Shown piece after piece: positions 6,392 to 9,380 of a DNA stretch of 9,380 bases. Numbering within the stretch: the stretch's first letter is position 1; each line of letters opens with the position of its first letter. This DNA comes from an uncultured Bacilli bacterium (GTDB taxonomy: Bacteria > Bacillota_I > Bacilli_A > RF39 > UBA660). The stretch spans positions 1 to 9,380 of the forward strand of contig CANRJE010000056.1 in the NCBI GenBank assembly GCA_947630865.1, in the 5' to 3' direction. Made by a program: the position numbers and the translations under genes. Under the pieces are notes generated by a model. The model was not told the DNA's origin and did no database searches. It was given only the letters and a program-made list of their open reading frames with translations.

Positions 6392-7624
6392 TTATTTATC
6401 TTTTTCGTCAGAACTTGTTACATTAATTACTGAAGAAATAGGAATAATATAATTTTTTTCATCTAAATGTAATAAATTTTCATAAAAGCAAATAATACCA
6501 CCAGGAGCAATTTCTTTATTAGCGTTATCTAATTTAGTAAAATTTTTAATCATACTTACATCTGGAGATGCTGTTTTTTTTATCTCAAATGGATATAATT
6601 TATTATTTCGATAAAAAATTAAATCTATTTCCTGTTTTTCTTTATCTCGATAATAAGAAATATTAACTTCATTTCCTCTAGCACCAATTGATTTCACAAT
6701 TTCACTTATAATAAATGATTCTAAATAATGACCTGATACTGAACTAAGTTGCAATTCTTTAGCTGAATCCCAACCTGCTAAATATGCTGCTAATCCTGTA
6801 TCCATAAAAATTATTTTAGGCATATGAGTAATTCTTTTTATTTTAGAAGACATATAAGGTTCAAGTAAATAAATTATTCCACTTGTAACTAAAATATTTA
6901 CCCATGATTTAATTGTTTTATCATTTATACCAAGTTCACTAGCAATAGATGAATAATTTAATTGTTCTCCTATTCGACTAGCGATAGCTACCATAAATCT
7001 TTTAAATTCAAAAATATCACTTACATTCATTTGTTCCTTTACATCTCTTGCCAAATAAGTGTTTACATATGAATCAAAAAAACTATTGCGATTCATATTT
7101 TCTATATCATATAATTCTGGCATACCACCTTTAAATATTATATCAAATAAATCATTTACATTAATAGGTGGGGCTTTATAGAATTTGGTTGGGTTAAAAG
7201 GAATTTTAGATGAATTATCAATAATTTCCGAATAAGTAAAACTATTCAATCTTACTATTCCTACTCTACCAGCCAATGATTCTTTAACATTTTTCATAAG
7301 TTTAAATTGTTGAGAACCAGTAAGCCAATACATACTTCTTCTTTTTTCTTCATCTACTTTTATTTTTATATATGGAAATAACTCTGGTGCATATTGAACT
7401 TCATCAATTAAAAGTGGCCAAGGATGTTCTTCTAAAAAAAGTTTAGGATCTTCTCTTGCTTGTTTTCTTAAAATTTTATCATCTAATGATACATAATTCA
7501 TATTATCAGGCATCATTGCTTTAAGAATTGTTGTTTTTCCTACTTGCCTTGGTCCTGTCACCAACAAAACTCTAAAAGTTTCCGCAATGTTTTTAATAGT
7601 AACCTCAGCTTCTCTTTTTTTCAT
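6392..7624 (-). CDS. AAA_14/DUF4143-type ATPase
   Basis: The 410-residue product belongs to the widespread ATPase family that joins an AAA_14 P-loop domain to a C-terminal DUF4143 domain. The cellular role is not established. Walker A is GPRQVGKT at residues 24-31, Walker B LLIDE at 71-75, and a sensor-like LTGSQQFKLM lies near 102. A winged-helix-like segment (YSSIASELGINDKTIKSWVNILVTSGIIYLL) lies at about 223-254. The C-terminal part has a PD-(D/E)xK-like arrangement: E302 (YLESF), D334 (EIDLIF) and E347-x-K349 (FEIKK). The start is the ATG at 7624, with AAAGGA nine bases upstream. An upstream in-frame TTG at 7642 lies upstream of that SD and is rejected. It sits alone between rbfA and glyS behind a strong promoter with three direct repeats, as expected of an acquired accessory gene. 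It is intact by eye. Confidence 0.9.
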   Translation of the reverse strand: MKKREAEVTIKNIAETFRVLLVTGPRQVGKTTILKAMMPDNMNYVSLDDKILRKQAREDPKLFLEEHPWPLLIDEVQYAPELFPYIKIKVDEEKRRSMYWLTGSQQFKLMKNVKESLAGRVGIVRLNSFTYSEIIDNSSKIPFNPTKFYKAPPINVNDLFDIIFKGGMPELYDIENMNRNSFFDSYVNTYLARDVKEQMNVSDIFEFKRFMVAIASRIGEQLNYSSIASELGINDKTIKSWVNILVTSGIIYLLEPYMSSKIKRITHMPKIIFMDTGLAAYLAGWDSAKELQLSSVSGHYLESFIISEIVKSIGARGNEVNISYYRDKEKQEIDLIFYRNNKLYPFEIKKTASPDVSMIKNFTKLDNANKEIAPGGIICFYENLLHLDEKNYIIPISSVINVTSSDEKDK

Positions 7625-7646
7625 ATAATTTAATCCTTTCAATATA

Positions 7647-7675
7647 ATTATAGACAGTCATTCCGAAAAAGTCAA
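7647..7675 (-). promoter_or_regulatory. Near-consensus promoter of the ATPase gene
   Basis: On the minus strand, TTGACT (7675-7670, 5/6) and a perfect TATAAT (7652-7647) are 17 bp apart. The transcript would start near 7640, giving a leader of about 15 bases that begins close to the AAAGGA SD. Direct repeat 1 (7658-7674) covers five bases of the -35 box and most of the spacer, so a protein bound to the repeat would block RNA polymerase. Confidence 0.78.
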
Positions 7676-7720
7676 TGCATTCACTCCGAAAAAGTCAGAA
7701 CATTCATTCCGAAAAAGTCA
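7658..7720 (-). repeat. Three 17-bp direct repeats with 23-bp period upstream of the ATPase gene
   Basis: Copies lie at 7658-7674, 7681-7697 and 7704-7720. On the plus strand each reads TCATTCCGAAAAAGTCA; the middle copy differs at one base (TCACTCC...). The two spacers are both 6 bp (atgcat, gaacat), giving an exact 23-bp period, close to two helical turns. The array fills most of the gap between the rbfA stop and the ATPase promoter. The unit is not palindromic. The layout fits cooperative operator sites; only three copies and 6-bp spacers rule out a CRISPR. Confidence 0.85.
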
Positions 7721-7725
7721 AAACT

Positions 7726-8064
7726 TTATACCTCATTTATTTCTTTAATTTTTTCTTCTATTCGTTTAGCATATTCAAGACTAGTATCATATTCAAAGGT
7801 AAGTTCTGGAGTATGTCTTATTTCTACTCGTTTAGAAATTTCTCCTCTTAAAAAACTAGCACTTTCTTTTAATTCTTTTAAAACTAAATTTCTATCTTCA
7901 TCAAAACAAGTAAAATAAACTTTGGCAAAACTTAAATCGTTTGTAATTTTAACTCCATTTACAACTACTTTTTTTAAAATTGGATTTTTAACTTCTGTTC
8001 CAAATATGATATTAAGTTGTTCCATAAAAGCATTATTGAGACGTTCTAATTTAACTTTTTCCAT
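7726..8064 (-). CDS. rbfA: 30S ribosome-binding factor A
   Basis: RbfA is a small KH-fold protein that binds the 30S subunit late in assembly and helps 16S rRNA maturation, notably at low temperature. The 112-residue product has the usual length and conserved positions: an N-terminal helix (KLERLNNAFMEQLNIIF), the strand ITNDLSFAKVYFTCF, then ESASFLRGEISKRVEIRHTPELTFEYDTSLEYAKRIEEKI. The ATG at 8064 overlaps the infB stop by one base (TAATG), with GAGG ten bases upstream inside infB, which predicts coupled translation. The infB-rbfA order is classical. No terminator follows; the repeat array begins five bases after the stop. Confidence 0.95.
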   Translation of the reverse strand: MEKVKLERLNNAFMEQLNIIFGTEVKNPILKKVVVNGVKITNDLSFAKVYFTCFDEDRNLVLKELKESASFLRGEISKRVEIRHTPELTFEYDTSLEYAKRIEEKIKEINEV

Positions 8065-9380
8065 TATTTTTTTACCTCAACCATCTCAAATGTTTCAATG
8101 ATATCGCCTTCTTTGATATCTTGATAATCAGCTATTGTAAGTCCACAATCATAACCATTTTTAACTTCTTTAACGCTATCTTTTTCTCTTTGAAGAGAAC
8201 CAATTTTACCAGTATAAACAACTACACCATCGCGAACTACTCTAGCATCGCTTCCATTTTTAATAACACCTTTTAGGACATGGGAACCAGCAATATTTCC
8301 AATTTTTGAAAATTTGAATATTTGTCTTACTTCAGCTTCTCCTAAAATATTTTCTTCATAGACTGGATCAAGCATACCTTTAATAGCATCTTCCATTTCT
8401 TCTACTACTTTATATATAATATTATATAAACGAATTTCAACATTTTTTTCTTTAGCAAAATCCATAATTTTACTATTTGGTCGAACATTAAAGCCAATTA
8501 TTAAAGCGTTAGAAGCTTCAGCTAATAAAATATCGCTTTCTGTAATTGCTCCTACTCCACTTCTAATAACATTAATCCAAACACCATCAACATTAATTTT
8601 AGCAAGTGAACTTTTTACAGCTTCTTCACTACCTTTAACATCGCATTTTAAAACAACGTTAATTTCTTTTTCTCCTGCTTCAACCATACTAAATAAATCA
8701 TCTAAACTCATTCCGGCTTTATTTGTATCAGCTTCTTTAGTTCTTGTTTGTCTTTCAAGAGAGATTGTTCTTGCTTCTTTTTCAGTTTCAAAAGCCATGA
8801 ATTTATCACCTGCAAGAGGTAAATCATTGATACCAGTTACTTCAACAGGAGTTGATGGAAGAGCCATCGTGATATTATTACCACGGTCGTCTTTTAAAGT
8901 TCTAATTTTACCATAACTTGTTCCAATAACAACAGGGTCTCCAAGTCTTAATGTACCACTTTGAACAAGTAAAGAAACAACACTTCCTACTTTTTGATCT
9001 GTTCTTGCTTCAAGAACCGTACCAGTTGCATAACGATTTGGATTAGCCTTAAGTTCAGCCATTTCACTTACAAGAAGAAGAGTTTCTAAAAGTTCTGGAA
9101 CACCATCTCCTTTTTTAGCTGAAATATTACAAGTTATAACATCTCCTCCAAATTTTTCAGGAACAAGTCCATATTCCATTAATTCTGTTAAAACTTTGTC
9201 AACATTAGCTTCAGGTAAATCAACTTTATTAACAGCAACAACAATTGGCACATTAGCTGCTTTAGCATGGTCAATTGCTTCTTTTGTTTGAGGCATAACT
9301 CCATCATTTGCTGCTACAATTAAAACTACAATATCGGTAACACTAGCACCACGTGAACGCATTTTAGTAAACGCCTCATG
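8064..9380 (-). CDS. infB: Translation initiation factor IF-2, 5' part missing at window edge
   Basis: IF-2 is the GTPase that brings initiator fMet-tRNA to the 30S subunit and promotes subunit joining. Only the C-terminal 438 codons are in the window. The frame is open through base 9380 and its first residues HEAFTKMRSRGA continue the G3 motif region (DTPGHEAFT...MRxRGA) of IF-2, so the Met encoded at 9362 is internal. Visible next are NKVD (G4), NISAKKGDGV (G5), domain II (ATGTVLEARTDQKVGSVVSLLVQSGTLRLGD), domain III (VVLKCDVKGSEEAV...VGAITESDILLA...IIGFNV) and the C2 initiator-tRNA domain (LGEAEVRQIFKFSKIGNIAGSHV). The stop overlaps the rbfA start. No sign of damage. Confidence 0.97.
   Translation of the reverse strand, partial: HEAFTKMRSRGASVTDIVVLIVAANDGVMPQTKEAIDHAKAANVPIVVAVNKVDLPEANVDKVLTELMEYGLVPEKFGGDVITCNISAKKGDGVPELLETLLLVSEMAELKANPNRYATGTVLEARTDQKVGSVVSLLVQSGTLRLGDPVVIGTSYGKIRTLKDDRGNNITMALPSTPVEVTGINDLPLAGDKFMAFETEKEARTISLERQTRTKEADTNKAGMSLDDLFSMVEAGEKEINVVLKCDVKGSEEAVKSSLAKINVDGVWINVIRSGVGAITESDILLAEASNALIIGFNVRPNSKIMDFAKEKNVEIRLYNIIYKVVEEMEDAIKGMLDPVYEENILGEAEVRQIFKFSKIGNIAGSHVLKGVIKNGSDARVVRDGVVVYTGKIGSLQREKDSVKEVKNGYDCGLTIADYQDIKEGDIIETFEMVEVKK

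Noticed and set aside
7658..7720. CRISPR array
   Set aside because: There are only three 17-bp repeats with 6-bp spacers and no cas genes; the promoter overlap points to regulatory sites.
6392..9380. Mobile element carrying the ATPase
   Set aside because: No transposase, integrase, terminal inverted repeats or target duplication is visible, so only insertion of a single gene cassette is suggested, not a defined element.

Overview
The window is AT-rich (roughly 30% G+C by eye), and every gene I can support lies on the minus strand. The gene content points to a low-GC Firmicutes/Bacilli-type bacterium: an infB-rbfA pair with a one-base overlap, a Tex protein, a single-chain (dimeric-type) glycyl-tRNA synthetase behind a T-box-like leader, strong purine-rich Shine-Dalgarno (SD) sequences, and sigma-A promoters with 17-bp spacers. 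All seven stop codons are TAA. Tryptophan is encoded by TGG and the frames stay open with the standard bacterial code, so nothing suggests that TGA is read as tryptophan. An uncultured gut Bacilli or Mollicutes-related lineage is plausible, but I cannot name a species.

In the direction of transcription (high to low coordinates), the window opens inside infB. The missing 5' part of infB lies beyond base 9380, since the frame runs to the window edge as HEAFTKMRSRGA. infB is followed by rbfA, overlapping by one base. Five bases after the rbfA stop begins an array of three 17-bp direct repeats at an exact 23-bp period. The innermost repeat spans the -35 box and most of the spacer of a near-consensus promoter. 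That promoter drives an AAA_14/DUF4143-type ATPase, an accessory gene lying where truB and other housekeeping genes are usual in Bacilli.

A separate strong promoter at the end of the ATPase gene drives glyS through a leader with a clear T-box sequence and a composite terminator, but with no room for a canonical Stem I. glyS ends in a compact hairpin terminator whose loop holds the stop codon. Next come an MgtC/SapB-family membrane protein and a single-pass membrane-anchored protein that I do not recognise. They are 14 bases apart behind one promoter and end at a good rho-independent terminator near 2558-2588.

The remaining 409-bp gap before tex holds two minus-strand promoters, an inverted repeat over the distal -35 box, a possible 18-codon ORF, and a G+C-richer hairpin-forming patch just before tex. 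tex, an S1-domain RNA-binding protein, runs almost to the left edge.

Most genes are housekeeping translation functions. The unusual parts are the short T-box-like leader of glyS, the repeat/promoter array in front of the ATPase, and the long tex leader. I found no CRISPR array, IS element, tRNA or rRNA gene. I did not find a clear new multi-gene system.
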